Source: Faecalibacillus intestinalis
GTDB lineage: Bacteria; Bacillota_I; Bacilli_A; Erysipelotrichales; Coprobacillaceae
Direction: 5' to 3'
Length of the DNA: 64,000 nt
Assembly (NCBI RefSeq): GCF_003024685.1
Contig: NZ_PYLQ01000014.1
Coordinates: forward strand, 1 to 64,000
Positions within the stretch are counted from its first letter, which is position 1. The number at the start of each line of letters is the position of its first letter. Under the pieces are notes generated by a model that was not told where the DNA came from, made no database searches, and saw nothing but the letters and a program-made list of their open reading frames with translations. Positions 18,402 to 26,680 of this stretch are shown in pieces. The translations under genes were made by a program, and so were the position numbers.

Positions 18402-19835
18402 ATGAAATTAAATAAAGAAGATTTATTATTGTATGGAGTAACAGATTCAAAATATTTAAAAGGAAGAAAAATGTCGGAATTAGTTGAAGAAGCCATTCTT
18501 GGTGGTGTAACAATGATTCAACTAAGAGAAAAAGAAATGACACATGAAGCATTTAAACAAGAAGCATTGGATGTTCAAAGTGTGTGTCAAAAACATCATG
18601 TTCCTTTGATTATTAATGATGATGTTGAATTGTGTAAAGAAATTGATGCAGATGGGGTTCATATTGGGCAAGATGATTTAAATTTAAAAGAAGCAAGAAA
18701 AATATTAGGTGAAGATAAAATTATTGGTGTATCTGCACATAATTATGAAGAAGCAAAAATAGCTTTAGAAAATGGGGCTGATTATTTAGGTGTCGGAGCT
18801 ATTTTTGCAACTCAAACAAAAGATGATGCACAAAATATTTCAATGGATACATTAAATGAAATTTGTCAAAAAGTTGATATTCCTGTGGTTGCCATTGGTG
18901 GTATTAATCAAGTGAATATCTTAGAATTTATGGGTGTTGCTATTGATGGTGTTGCTATCGTTTCAAGTATCTTTGGAAGTGATGATATCCAAAAAGCAAG
19001 TAGCCTATTAAAAGATAAAATTCAAAGAGTTATCTCTAACAAAATGCCAACTTGCCTTACAATTGCAGGTAGTGATAGTAGTGGAGGTGCAGGAATTCAG
19101 GCAGATTTAAAAACAATGCTTGCAAATCGTGTTTATGCCATGTCTGTTATTGCTGCATTAACGGCTCAAAATACAACAGGAGTCGACGCGATTTATGATG
19201 TGGGTGCTTCTTTTGTCGCAAGTCAAATGGATAGTGTGTTTACAGATATTTATCCAATGGCTGTTAAAATTGGAATGGTTTCTCAAAAAGAAGTCATTTT
19301 ATCTATTAGTGGAAAGTTAAAACAATATCATGCACGTAATATCGTTGTTGATCCTGTGATGGTGGCTACAAGTGGGGCAAAACTTATTAGTGATGAAGCT
19401 ATTGATACATTAAAAGAAAATCTCTTCCCACTCGCAACGGTTTTAACACCAAATATTCCTGAAGCCGAAGTTTTATCAGGATTAAAAATCAATAATGAAG
19501 AAGAAATGTTAACAGCAGCTAAATATATTGGAGATCATTATCATTGTGCAGTATTACTTAAAGGTGGACATCAAATCAATGATGCTAATGATTTACTTTA
19601 TAAAGAAGGTAATTATCAATGGTTTAAAGGAAAACGTATTAATAACAATAATACTCATGGTACGGGATGTACTTTATCAAGTGCGATTGCTTCTTATTTA
19701 GCACGAGGTGAAAATTTGGAAAATGCTGTTAAAAAAGCTAAAGATTATATTTCGGGAGCGCTTGCGGCAATGCTTGATTTAGGACAAGGACAAGGCCCAA
19801 TGGATCATGGTTATGTTTTAGATAAAAAAGATTAG
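18402..19835 (+). CDS. thiED: bifunctional thiamine-phosphate synthase / HMP(-P) kinase
   Basis: A 477-aa fusion. Residues 1-205 are ThiE, a TIM barrel that joins HMP-PP and thiazole phosphate: TMIQLREKE, IINDDVELC, GVHIGQDD, and a VGAIF/AIGGI phosphate site. Residues 212-475 are ThiD, the ribokinase-like kinase: CLTIAGSDSSGGAGIQADLKT, TPNIPEAEVLSG, LLKGGH and the anion hole/catalytic THGTGCTLSSAIAS. Both halves look intact. Thus it covers HMP activation and the coupling step; no thiazole kinase gene is adjacent. TTG at 18399 abuts the ATG at 18402, which has better spacing from AAGGAAAT. Controlled by the upstream TPP riboswitch. Confidence 0.95.
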   Translation: MKLNKEDLLLYGVTDSKYLKGRKMSELVEEAILGGVTMIQLREKEMTHEAFKQEALDVQSVCQKHHVPLIINDDVELCKEIDADGVHIGQDDLNLKEARKILGEDKIIGVSAHNYEEAKIALENGADYLGVGAIFATQTKDDAQNISMDTLNEICQKVDIPVVAIGGINQVNILEFMGVAIDGVAIVSSIFGSDDIQKASSLLKDKIQRVISNKMPTCLTIAGSDSSGGAGIQADLKTMLANRVYAMSVIAALTAQNTTGVDAIYDVGASFVASQMDSVFTDIYPMAVKIGMVSQKEVILSISGKLKQYHARNIVVDPVMVATSGAKLISDEAIDTLKENLFPLATVLTPNIPEAEVLSGLKINNEEEMLTAAKYIGDHYHCAVLLKGGHQINDANDLLYKEGNYQWFKGKRINNNNTHGTGCTLSSAIASYLARGENLENAVKKAKDYISGALAAMLDLGQGQGPMDHGYVLDKKD

Positions 19836-19879
19836 ACGAATTGTCTATTTTATAGGTATAATAGTGGCGGGTGATGAAA

Positions 19880-21034
19880 ATGAATTATTATGAAGAAGCC
19901 TTGAAATTACATGAAAAACATCAAGGAAAAATACATACGGAATTAAATTGTGAAATTAATACAATGGATGATATGTCTGTTGTTTATACGCCAGGGGTTG
20001 CTGAACCTTGTCGTAAGATTGCTGAAAATGAAGAAGATGTTTATCGTTATACAACAAAATCAAATACAATTGCTGTTGTCTCAAATGGAACAGCTGTTTT
20101 AGGACTTGGAAATATTGGAGCCAAAGCTTCGATTCCAGTCATGGAAGGAAAAGCTGCTCTATTTAAAAAATTCGGAGATGTCAATGCGGTACCTATTTGT
20201 TTAGATACACAAGATAAAGAAGAATTGATTCAAACAGTTAAAAATATTGCACCATGTTTTGGTGGAATCAACTTAGAAGATATTGCTTCTCCAGATTGCT
20301 TTGAAATCGAAGAAAGATTAGATCAAATGTTAGATATTCCTGTATTCCATGATGATCAACATGGAACAGCTGTTGTTGTTTTAGCGGCCTTATATAACGC
20401 TTTAAGAGTGACAAAAAAAGATATCAAAGATATTACAGTTGTTTTAAATGGACCAGGAGCTGCAGGAACAGCTATTATTAAAATGATGCATACAGCCGGT
20501 GTTGGTAAAATTATTGCAGTGGATGAATTTGGGATTTTATATAAAGATAGACAAGAAGGACTTATTCCTCATAAGCGTGCTTTATGTGATATTACTAATC
20601 CTGATAATATGCAAGGTACATTAGCTGATGCATTAAAAGGTGCAGATGTTTTTGTAGGTGTTTCTAAACCAAATCTAGTAACTGATGAAATGGTTCATTC
20701 AATGAATAATGATCCAATTATCTTTGCAATGGCAAATCCTGAACCAGAAATTACTTATCAAAAAGCCAAAGCAGCAGGAGCAAGAGTTGTTGGAACAGGT
20801 CGTTCAGATTATCCAAATCAAATTAATAATGTTTTAGCTTTCCCTGGTATTTTTAAAGGAGCATTAGAAGCAAGAGTTCCTTCAATTACACCAGAAATGA
20901 AAGTAGCTGTGGCTAAAGCTATTGCAGATACAATCAGTGATGAAGATTTAAATGAAGAAAATATCATGCCAAAAATCTTCAATAAAGATGTGACAGCAGC
21001 TGTTGCTGATGCAATTAAACAATTTGCTAAATAA
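19880..21034 (+). CDS. malic enzyme (NAD-dependent, short bacterial form)
   Basis: A 384-aa malate dehydrogenase (oxaloacetate-decarboxylating), converting malate to pyruvate and CO2. Seen: [10 protein letters not shown] with the catalytic Tyr, [19 protein letters not shown] with the catalytic Lys, DDQHGTAVV metal-site motif, and the nucleotide fold [13 protein letters not shown] with an Asp-containing second strand end (IIAVDEF), which suggests NAD. Three nearby starts exist (GTG 19871, ATG 19874, ATG 19880); the GGCGGG ribosome site at 19866 best fits 19880. Short upstream hairpin TAGAC/GTCTA (19833-19847) may end the thiED transcript. Single gene, followed by a terminator. Confidence 0.93.
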   Translation: MNYYEEALKLHEKHQGKIHTELNCEINTMDDMSVVYTPGVAEPCRKIAENEEDVYRYTTKSNTIAVVSNGTAVLGLGNIGAKASIPVMEGKAALFKKFGDVNAVPICLDTQDKEELIQTVKNIAPCFGGINLEDIASPDCFEIEERLDQMLDIPVFHDDQHGTAVVVLAALYNALRVTKKDIKDITVVLNGPGAAGTAIIKMMHTAGVGKIIAVDEFGILYKDRQEGLIPHKRALCDITNPDNMQGTLADALKGADVFVGVSKPNLVTDEMVHSMNNDPIIFAMANPEPEITYQKAKAAGARVVGTGRSDYPNQINNVLAFPGIFKGALEARVPSITPEMKVAVAKAIADTISDEDLNEENIMPKIFNKDVTAAVADAIKQFAK

Positions 21035-21058
21035 AAAAGATATTAACAAAATAAATGA

Positions 21059-21077
21059 CCCTACCTATTTGGTAGGG
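21059..21077 (+). terminator. hairpin after malic enzyme
   Basis: CCCTACC and GGTAGGG pair perfectly around TATTT. The T-tract is weak (CTATTTC), so termination may be partial. Confidence 0.6.
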
Positions 21078-21162
21078 CTATTTCATATAATTATATTATC
21101 ATAGTTAAAGTGAAAGAAATCGATGATAAATATGGGTAGAGAGAATAGGGTGAAAATGATCA

Positions 21163-21602
21163 GTGAAAATAATTGAGATAAAAGATAGAAATGATGAACT
21201 ATTAAATACACTGTAAATGTTTGGGAAGATTCTGTAAAAGCCACACATACATTTTTAAATGAACAAGAAATTGAACATATTAAAGAATATATTCCAATGG
21301 CATTAAAGAATGTTGAACATTTGATGGTTGTAGATAATGATGATGCTGTGGGATTTATGGGAATTGAAAATCATAAATTAGAGATGTTGTTTATAGCTTC
21401 TAACCAAAGAGGAAAAGGGCTAGGTAAAGCTTTACTACAATATAGTATGAAGAATTATGGTGTTTGTGAATTAACGGTAAATGAGCAAAATCCGCAGGCT
21501 ATTGGTTTTTATGAAGTAATGAGATTTAAAACATACAAGAAAACAGAATTAGATGAAGCAGGAAACCCTTATCCGCTGTTATATATGAAATTAGATAGAT
21601 AA
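21163..21602 (+). pseudogene. GNAT-family N-acetyltransferase, frameshifted
   Basis: Two frames join into one GNAT protein. From GTG 21163 the frame reads VKIIEIKDRNDELLNTL and hits a stop at about 21211; the frame shifted by one base continues NVWEDSVKATHTFLNEQEI and runs to 21602. The joined product has the acetyl-CoA loop (NQRGKGLGKALL), the FYEVMRF segment and normal length near 146 aa. One missing base near 21209-21214 (CTGTAAATG where CTGTTAAATG would restore the frame) explains it. A start at 21297 would lose the first beta strand and helix. Probably inactive, unless this is a sequencing error. Confidence 0.8.
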
Positions 21603-21727
21603 GATTTTATAGAATTGTTTAAAAAATTAATTATAATGAATATGAAAAAAGAACAACAAACGGTTTACCTTGGATTTTAATAGTATGAAATAACTATCAC
21701 ACATTTTTCTAGAAACAAGAGGTAGTT

Positions 21728-21819
21728 ATTTTTGTTATATATAGAAGTAATTTTACAATGATATCTATTACTGACATGCTTAATGCAAGTGTCCATACTA
21801 AATAATATATAACAAAAAT
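21728..21819. repeat. 15-bp inverted repeat around a 62-bp non-coding core
   Basis: ATTTTTGTTATATAT (21728-21742) and its exact complement (21805-21819) enclose AT-rich DNA with no frame. The gap 21603-21858 otherwise holds only a weak AATAACTA/TAGTTATT hairpin (about 21688-21730) and the ribosome site AAGGAGG before the next gene. No flanking target duplication is seen, so I do not call it a mobile element. Confidence 0.5.
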
Positions 21820-21858
21820 GATTCTATTATGATAGAATGATACAAGGAGGTACATAGT

Positions 21859-22155
21859 ATGGAAGTTATGCTTATTGTTGGGTTATTTGCTTCATCTGCG
21901 CTTTCCTTAAATTTTATTGTTAATCAAAAATATAAATTAGCAGGATCAATGAATATTATTAACTTATGTTTAGTGGTAGCGACAGCTTATCAATTTGATC
22001 AAGTAAAGAATATTGTTTGGTTATTTGGAATTGCGACAGGAGTTGTACTTGTTTATTTTGTAGTAAGATTTCTTTTAAAGAAGAAGAAAAAAGAAAAACA
22101 ACAATCTATTGAAAATAAGGTTGTTGATGTAGATGTTGTAGATAAGGAGAATTAG
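21859..22155 (+). CDS. small membrane protein of unknown function, 98 aa
   Basis: Three hydrophobic helices (about 3-17, 30-45, 52-75) followed by a lysine-rich then Val/Asp-rich tail. No family recognised. AAGGAGG lies before the ATG. It is followed after three bases by the cyclophilin gene and then a phosphodiesterase gene, so these three form one operon. Confidence 0.65.
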   Translation: MEVMLIVGLFASSALSLNFIVNQKYKLAGSMNIINLCLVVATAYQFDQVKNIVWLFGIATGVVLVYFVVRFLLKKKKKEKQQSIENKVVDVDVVDKEN

Positions 22156-22158
22156 AGA

Positions 22159-22641
22159 ATGGAAAAAGTATTAATTGAAATTGAAATGGAAAATGGAGAT
22201 GTGATGAAAGGAGAACTTTATCCTGAAGTTGCACCAATTACAGTAGAAAACTTTTTAAAATTAATTGATGAAGATTTTTTTGCAGGATTGATTTTCCATA
22301 GAGTTATCCCAGAATTTATGATTCAAGGTGGGGGATATACAAAAGACTTTAAAGAAAAACATTGTGATTCTATTAAAGGTGAATTTAAAAGCAATGGTGT
22401 TAACAATGAATTAAAACATACAGAAGGTGTTTTATCTATGGCTAGAACAATGATCAAAGATTCAGCATCTTCACAATTCTTTATTATGCATAAACCAGCA
22501 CCACATTTAGATGGTGAATATGCTGCATTTGGTAAAATTACTGAAGGTTTAGATATTGTAGATCAAATTGCCAATGTCCCTACAAACTTCCAAGATTGTC
22601 CAACAGCACCAGTTGTGATCAAAACAATTAGAAGAGCGTAA
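22159..22641 (+). CDS. cyclophilin-type peptidyl-prolyl cis-trans isomerase
   Basis: A 160-aa cytoplasmic cyclophilin: FHRVIPEFMIQGG (catalytic Arg and adjacent residues, near 47-59), MARTMIKDSASSQFFIMHKPAPHLDGEYAAFGKI, a complete active site. It speeds proline isomerisation during folding. There is no signal peptide. AAGGAGAATTAGAG before the ATG overlaps the end of the preceding membrane-protein gene, so translation is coupled. Confidence 0.94.
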   Translation: MEKVLIEIEMENGDVMKGELYPEVAPITVENFLKLIDEDFFAGLIFHRVIPEFMIQGGGYTKDFKEKHCDSIKGEFKSNGVNNELKHTEGVLSMARTMIKDSASSQFFIMHKPAPHLDGEYAAFGKITEGLDIVDQIANVPTNFQDCPTAPVVIKTIRRA

Positions 22642-22645
22642 TTGT

Positions 22646-23188
22646 ATGAAAGTAATGTTTATATCAGATATTCATGGTTCTTATTATTGGGCAAATAGGG
22701 CCATTGAAAAATATCATGAAGAAAAAGCGGATAAACTTATTATTTTAGGGGATATTTTATATCATGGACCACGTAATGATTTACCTAAGGATTATAATTG
22801 TAAGAAGGTTATTGCTTTATTAAATCCTTTAAAGAAGGATATTATTGCAGTTAGAGGAAATTGTGATAGTGAAGTTGATCAAATGGTTTTAGATTTCCCT
22901 ATGCGTAGTGACTATGCTTTAATGGATGTTGATCAACATCATTTCTTTATGACACATGGACATTTATTTAATGAAGATCAACTTCCTTTATTAAATGAAA
23001 ATGATATTTTGATTTATGGACATTTTCATAAACCACTTGCTAAAAAAGAAAACGGTATTTATATTTTAAATCCGTCTTCGATTTCTTTACCTAAAGAAGG
23101 TACGAATAGCTATGGTATTTATGAAAATGACTGTTTTACAATTAAAACATTTGATAATGAAATTGTAAAACAAATACAATTAGATTAA
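22646..23188 (+). CDS. yfcE: YfcE-type metallophosphoesterase
   Basis: A 180-aa calcineurin-like phosphodiesterase. Metal ligands are in FISDIHGS (D6, H8), ILGDILYHGPRN, AVRGNCDSEVD, THGH and YGHFHKP, all present in order. The YfcE subfamily hydrolyses phosphodiesters with Mn; the natural substrate is unknown. It starts four bases after the cyclophilin stop with a weak ribosome site, suggesting coupling. A strong terminator follows, and a group II intron remnant begins just after it. Confidence 0.92.
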   Translation: MKVMFISDIHGSYYWANRAIEKYHEEKADKLIILGDILYHGPRNDLPKDYNCKKVIALLNPLKKDIIAVRGNCDSEVDQMVLDFPMRSDYALMDVDQHHFFMTHGHLFNEDQLPLLNENDILIYGHFHKPLAKKENGIYILNPSSISLPKEGTNSYGIYENDCFTIKTFDNEIVKQIQLD

Positions 23189-23194
23189 TGAAAG

Positions 23195-23228
23195 AATCGT
23201 TTGATAGATAATATCAAGCGATTTTTTT
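23195..23228 (+). terminator. terminator of the cyclophilin-yfcE operon
   Basis: AATCGTTTGATA and TATCAAGCGATT form a 12-bp stem (one G-U) followed by seven T. The intron remnant starts only a few bases later. Confidence 0.9.
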
Positions 23229-23231
23229 AAT

Positions 23232-23960
23232 GTGTGCCGGGCATGGCACTAATTCAGTTGGAGATAAACCAACCACAGGTATTTACCGCCAAGTGTAATG
23301 AACCACAAGTCATTGTCAGTGATGGCAAGGATGGAGGAAGTGGTGTAGTGATTCTTTTGAGCGTACGAACAGAAACTTGATATAAGGCTAAATGGTGGAT
23401 GAGATTGCATTACAAATCGAAGTCCAAAAGGTAAACGTAAAACCAAGACAGTAAATCAAGACGTTGTAAAAGTTAGAGGATTAGTGAATTACCCCGAGAG
23501 GTTTTGTGGACAACGAATTCCAGTAAACTTTAAAAGCAGTGATGGTACCGTTGGTCGAGAAAGGCTTGTCACAAAAAGTCAGCTGAGGTCGTAGTAGGTA
23601 GGACACACAATACTAAAGGACCTAATGTTTATATGATGTTTACTCATCATAAGCAATGTTTGAACAGTTCGAAATCGAGAATGGTCTCATAATTGGAAAT
23701 CGCAATTCCATGGAGATGAAGGTAGAGGGAATGGTTTCAAATATATTTACGAGTGAAGGAAGAAACAACATGAGATTAATTGAAGTGATATTAGATGATA
23801 AAAATCTAAATGAAGCAGTCAAGAGGGTCAAGCGTAATAAGGGTGTAGCGGGAGTTGATAAAATGATCGTTTATGAAATTCATACGTATTTTCAAAACAA
23901 TAAAGAAAGAATCAAAAAGGAAATATTGGAAAAGAAATATAGACCTCAACCAATTGCAAC
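23232..23960 (+). mobile_element. group II intron, 5' part only
   Basis: It opens with GTGTGCCGGGCATGGCAC, the GUGYG 5' end and first helix of bacterial group II introns. The ribozyme domain I region runs to about 23760, with typical blocks such as AACCACAAGTCATTGTCAGTG, CCCCGAGAGG and GTCGAGAAAGGC. The start of the intron-encoded reverse transcriptase follows. Domains IV (rest) to VI and the 3' end are missing because the sequence switches to a glycosidase gene near 23955. It sits right behind an intrinsic terminator, the habitual target of class C group II introns, but the class is not settled by what I can see. Confidence 0.85.
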
Positions 23961-24174
23961 AGGTGAATTAAAATTACCAATTAGTGGTTATGTGCATATG
24001 ATGAAAGTTTTTGAAAGAATGGTTTGTGAAGCAGCGGTTACTGGAAATAGAGATTTAGCTGTAACAGCTTTAAATATGAATCTGTTATGTCAAATTGATC
24101 ATGATGCTAATATTGTTATTGATGAACTTATTGAAGCGCATAAAGACTATTTACCACAGTTTAAACAATCTTAG
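23770..24174 (+). pseudogene. chimeric frame: reverse transcriptase start joined to GH4 glycosidase end
   Basis: Residues 1-60 (MRLIEVILDDKNLNEAVKRV, then NKGVAGVDKM and ILEKKYRPQPI) are the N-terminus of a group II intron reverse transcriptase. From about residue 63, the text changes to the C-terminus of a family 4 6-phospho-glycosidase (MMKVFERMVCEAAVTGNRDLAVTAL, then IVIDELIEAHKDYLPQF). Neither part has its catalytic centre: no YADD motif and no NAD-binding or metal site of GH4. The junction near 23955 is in frame, so a 134-aa fusion could be translated (GAAGG before ATG), but a function is unlikely. The GH4 remnant fits the sugar PTS genes downstream. Confidence 0.82.
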
Positions 24175-24187
24175 GATTGTTTTTTCT
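24163..24187 (+). terminator. terminator after the GH4 remnant
   Basis: AAACAATC and GATTGTTT pair around TTAG, followed by T. It overlaps the stop codon. Confidence 0.82.
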
Positions 24188-24230
24188 TTTACACAAAAAT
24201 AATCTTCTTGTTAAAAAGTCCGTGCAAATT

Positions 24231-24255
24231 AATTAAAAGTATGGTATTTTTAGAT
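24231..24255. promoter_or_regulatory. operator for the UTRA-GntR regulator, copy 1
   Basis: AATTAAAAGTA, then TGG, then TATTTTTAGAT. The left arm and centre are identical to the perfect palindrome before the PTS gene (25125-25151), while the right arm is imperfect. It lies 20 bases before the regulator gene, fitting autoregulation. Confidence 0.72.
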
Positions 24256-24274
24256 ATGGTAGGAGGGATAGTCT

Positions 24275-24988
24275 ATGGTTAAATATATTGATATCGCAGA
24301 TGATATTAGAAGTAAAATATTTGATAAGAAATATACATATGGACAAAAACTCCCTTATGAATATGTATTATGTGTTGCATACCATTGTAATAAAGAAACA
24401 ATGAAAAAAGCATTAGATATATTAGTCAAAGAAGGTTTAATTGTAAGAAGAAGAGGAGCAGGTACTTTTGTTAAAGATTATGATGCTTCTTCAGAAGATG
24501 CCACACAACTTAAACAATCAGGATTAGGCTTAACACGAAAATTAGATGGAAAAGTGGATTTAAAAAGTGAAATTATCGAGTTTTCTGTTATTCCTAGCGA
24601 TGAACATATATCTAAAAAATTACAAATAGAAGAGGGATCCTTTGTCTATCATATTATTAGAAAAAGAGTAGTGGATGATTTGCCGTATTGTCTAGAGATT
24701 ACATATATGCCCATCTCAATTATTCCAAATCTAAAATTGGAACATTTAAAAGGCTCGATTTATCAGTATATAGAAAAAGAGTTAAAATTAAAGATTCAAA
24801 GTTCTCATAAAACAATTCGTGCACATTTATCAAGTCCACTGGAACAAGAACAATTAGGATTAAAAGAATATGAACCTTATATTGAGGTAGAACAGACAGC
24901 TTATTTAAGTAGTGGGATTATCTTTGAATATTCATTTACAAGGTATCATTACAATAAATTCGAACTTCAAACTGTTACTGTTCAATAG
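24275..24988 (+). CDS. GntR-family regulator with UTRA domain (HutC subfamily), sugar-responsive
   Basis: A 237-aa regulator: winged helix about 1-70 (KLPYEYVLCVAYHCNKETMKKALDIL, wing GAGTFVKD) and a UTRA effector domain about 90-235 (FVYHIIRKRVVDDLPYCLEITYMP; the C-terminal EVEQTAYLSSGIIFEYSFTRYHY is typical). UTRA regulators near PTS genes usually bind sugar phosphates. The same palindrome stands before this gene and before the EIIC gene, so it very likely represses both. GGAGGG precedes the ATG. Confidence 0.9.
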   Translation: MVKYIDIADDIRSKIFDKKYTYGQKLPYEYVLCVAYHCNKETMKKALDILVKEGLIVRRRGAGTFVKDYDASSEDATQLKQSGLGLTRKLDGKVDLKSEIIEFSVIPSDEHISKKLQIEEGSFVYHIIRKRVVDDLPYCLEITYMPISIIPNLKLEHLKGSIYQYIEKELKLKIQSSHKTIRAHLSSPLEQEQLGLKEYEPYIEVEQTAYLSSGIIFEYSFTRYHYNKFELQTVTVQ

Positions 24989-25002
24989 TGAAAAACACAT
25001 CA

Positions 25003-25038
25003 AAAACGCTATTAAAATGATAGCGTTTTCTTTTTTTT
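25003..25038 (+). terminator. terminator of the GntR gene
   Basis: AAAACGCTAT and ATAGCGTTTT pair around a 7-base loop, then C and eight T. Confidence 0.9.
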
Positions 25039-25078
25039 ACAAAAAAATTCAAGAAAAATACCGGCTTTTTAAACCTTG

Positions 25079-25107
25079 AAAAATCCTTATTTTATGCGGA
25101 TTTTTTA
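25079..25107. terminator. second hairpin with T run upstream of the PTS promoter
   Basis: AAAAATCC and GGATTTTT pair around an 11-base loop. It could act as a back-up terminator. The gap 24989-25227 thus holds two hairpins, an operator and a promoter. Confidence 0.5.
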
Positions 25108-25124
25108 AAAAAATATGTTTTTTA

Positions 25125-25190
25125 AAATTAAAAGTATGGTACTTTTAATTTAAAAAACCATTGACTTTTATTTGCATAATAGATTATACT
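25125..25190 (+). promoter_or_regulatory. PTS promoter with GntR operator, copy 2
   Basis: A perfect palindrome of 12-bp arms around TGG (25125-25151; core AATTAAAAGTA) stands directly before TTGACT (25161-25166), 18-bp spacer and TATACT (25185-25190). The match to the site before the GntR gene makes a shared repressor likely. Confidence 0.8.
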
Positions 25191-25227
25191 ATTAGTGTCA
25201 AAAAAATATTTAAGGGAGGAAAAATTT

Positions 25228-26532
25228 ATGGACAAAATGGCGGATGTCTTAGGTCGCGCTGGTGCATGGTGCGGTCAAAACAAATATTTATCTGCAATTA
25301 AAAATGCGTTCCAAAACTTCATGCCTTTAACAATCGCTGGGGCAATTGGGGTTTTATGGTGTAACGTATTAGTTAACGACCAAACAGGTTTAGGATTATT
25401 CTTCAAACCAATCATGGCTTTAGATTTCTTAAATCCTGCATTCCAAGCCGTTAACTTCTGTACAATCAGCTGTATCACAGTTGGTATCACTCTTGGTATC
25501 GCCCAAGAAATCGGTGTTTGGAACATGGGAGCTGAAAGAGCTGGTTATATTCCAGGTTTAGTAGGTTTAGCTGCATGGTTATCAGTTACAAACACTTCAC
25601 ACATGGTAGACGGAGCTAAAGAAGCTTTCACTGGTATTGCTGGTAACGAATTAGGAGCTACTGGTTTATTCACTGGTATGATCATTGGTGTATTATCTGT
25701 AGAATTATTCTGCTTCTTCGAAAAACAAGATGCATTAAAAATTAAAATGCCAGAACAAGTTCCACCAGGAGTTGCTCGTGCATTCGAAGTTTTAGTACCA
25801 GCTACTATTACTTTAATCATCACTGCTTGTATTGGATCAGCATGTTATAACTTAACTGGTTTATACTTAAATGATGTTATCAAAAATGGTATCCAAGGTC
25901 CTTTAGGAGCTGTAGGTGCTACAATCCCAGGTGTTATGATTATCTATTTAGTAATCATGTTATTCTGGTTAGTAGGTATTCATGGTAATAACATGTTATC
26001 TGCAGTAAAAGAAGCATTATTTACTCCATTAGCGCTTGAAAACGTTGAAGCTTTCAATAAACATCAAACTCCAAAAAATATCATCAATATGTATTTCTTA
26101 CAAATGTGTGGTGAATTTGGTGGTTCAGGTGTTACTATCGGTTTAGTAATCGCAATCATGATCTTTGGTAAACGTGAAGATAATAAAGCAATCGCTACAT
26201 TATCATTAGTTCCAGGTTTATTCAACATCAATGAAACAGTTACATTTGGTATTCCAATGGTATTAAACCCAATCTTAGGTATTCCATTCGTAGTTGCTCC
26301 ATTAGTCACAATCATTATTGGTTATGTATTAACAGTTATCGGATTCTGTCCAGTTGCATGTTTAACAGTACCTTGGACATGTCCACCAATCGTATTTGGT
26401 TTCTTAGCATGTGGTGCTAACGTAATGGGTGCAGTAACTCAAGCAATCTTAATTGTTGTTTCAACAGTTATCTATGTACCATTCTTAATCTCTTACGAAA
26501 AATATCAAAACAAACAAGCTGCAGAAGCTTAA
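25228..26532 (+). CDS. PTS EIIC permease, lactose/cellobiose (CelB) family
   Basis: A 434-aa integral membrane sugar permease that phosphorylates its sugar during uptake. Many helices; the conserved loop with GIHGNNMLSAV and FNINETVTFGIPMVLNPILGIPFV (substrate His and Glu region) marks the lactose/cellobiose/chitobiose EIIC class. No EIIA or EIIB gene is adjacent, so those must come from elsewhere. Start at ATG 25228 after AAGGGAGGA; an in-frame GTG at 25195 lies upstream of that site. The neighbouring GH4 hydrolase is only a remnant, while an intact GH1 phospho-beta-glucosidase lies 9 kb away. Codon use is like that of strongly expressed genes. Confidence 0.92.
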   Translation: MDKMADVLGRAGAWCGQNKYLSAIKNAFQNFMPLTIAGAIGVLWCNVLVNDQTGLGLFFKPIMALDFLNPAFQAVNFCTISCITVGITLGIAQEIGVWNMGAERAGYIPGLVGLAAWLSVTNTSHMVDGAKEAFTGIAGNELGATGLFTGMIIGVLSVELFCFFEKQDALKIKMPEQVPPGVARAFEVLVPATITLIITACIGSACYNLTGLYLNDVIKNGIQGPLGAVGATIPGVMIIYLVIMLFWLVGIHGNNMLSAVKEALFTPLALENVEAFNKHQTPKNIINMYFLQMCGEFGGSGVTIGLVIAIMIFGKREDNKAIATLSLVPGLFNINETVTFGIPMVLNPILGIPFVVAPLVTIIIGYVLTVIGFCPVACLTVPWTCPPIVFGFLACGANVMGAVTQAILIVVSTVIYVPFLISYEKYQNKQAAEA

Positions 26533-26557
26533 TATTGATAAATTAAATAAGATAATG

Positions 26558-26590
26558 AATAAGGGCGGGATTCCCCGTCCCTTATTTTTT
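26558..26590 (+). terminator. PTS terminator
   Basis: AATAAGGG-CGGG pairs with CCCG-T-CCCTTATT (one bulged T) around a short loop, followed by six T. Confidence 0.88.
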
Positions 26591-26680
26591 AAAAAAATAT
26601 TTAATGAATATGAGTTGACTTTATTAAAGAAAATTGATATTTATTAAATATTGAAAGTATAGAATTAAAGAGGGGTTTTT

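Noticed and set aside
21163-21300. Programmed frameshifting in the acetyltransferase gene
   Set aside because: No slippery heptamer or downstream stimulating structure is evident, and GNAT genes are not known for recoding; a lost base is simpler.
23249-23831. Short frames on both strands inside the intron region
   Set aside because: They coincide with ribozyme sequence, have no ribosome sites and match no protein family.
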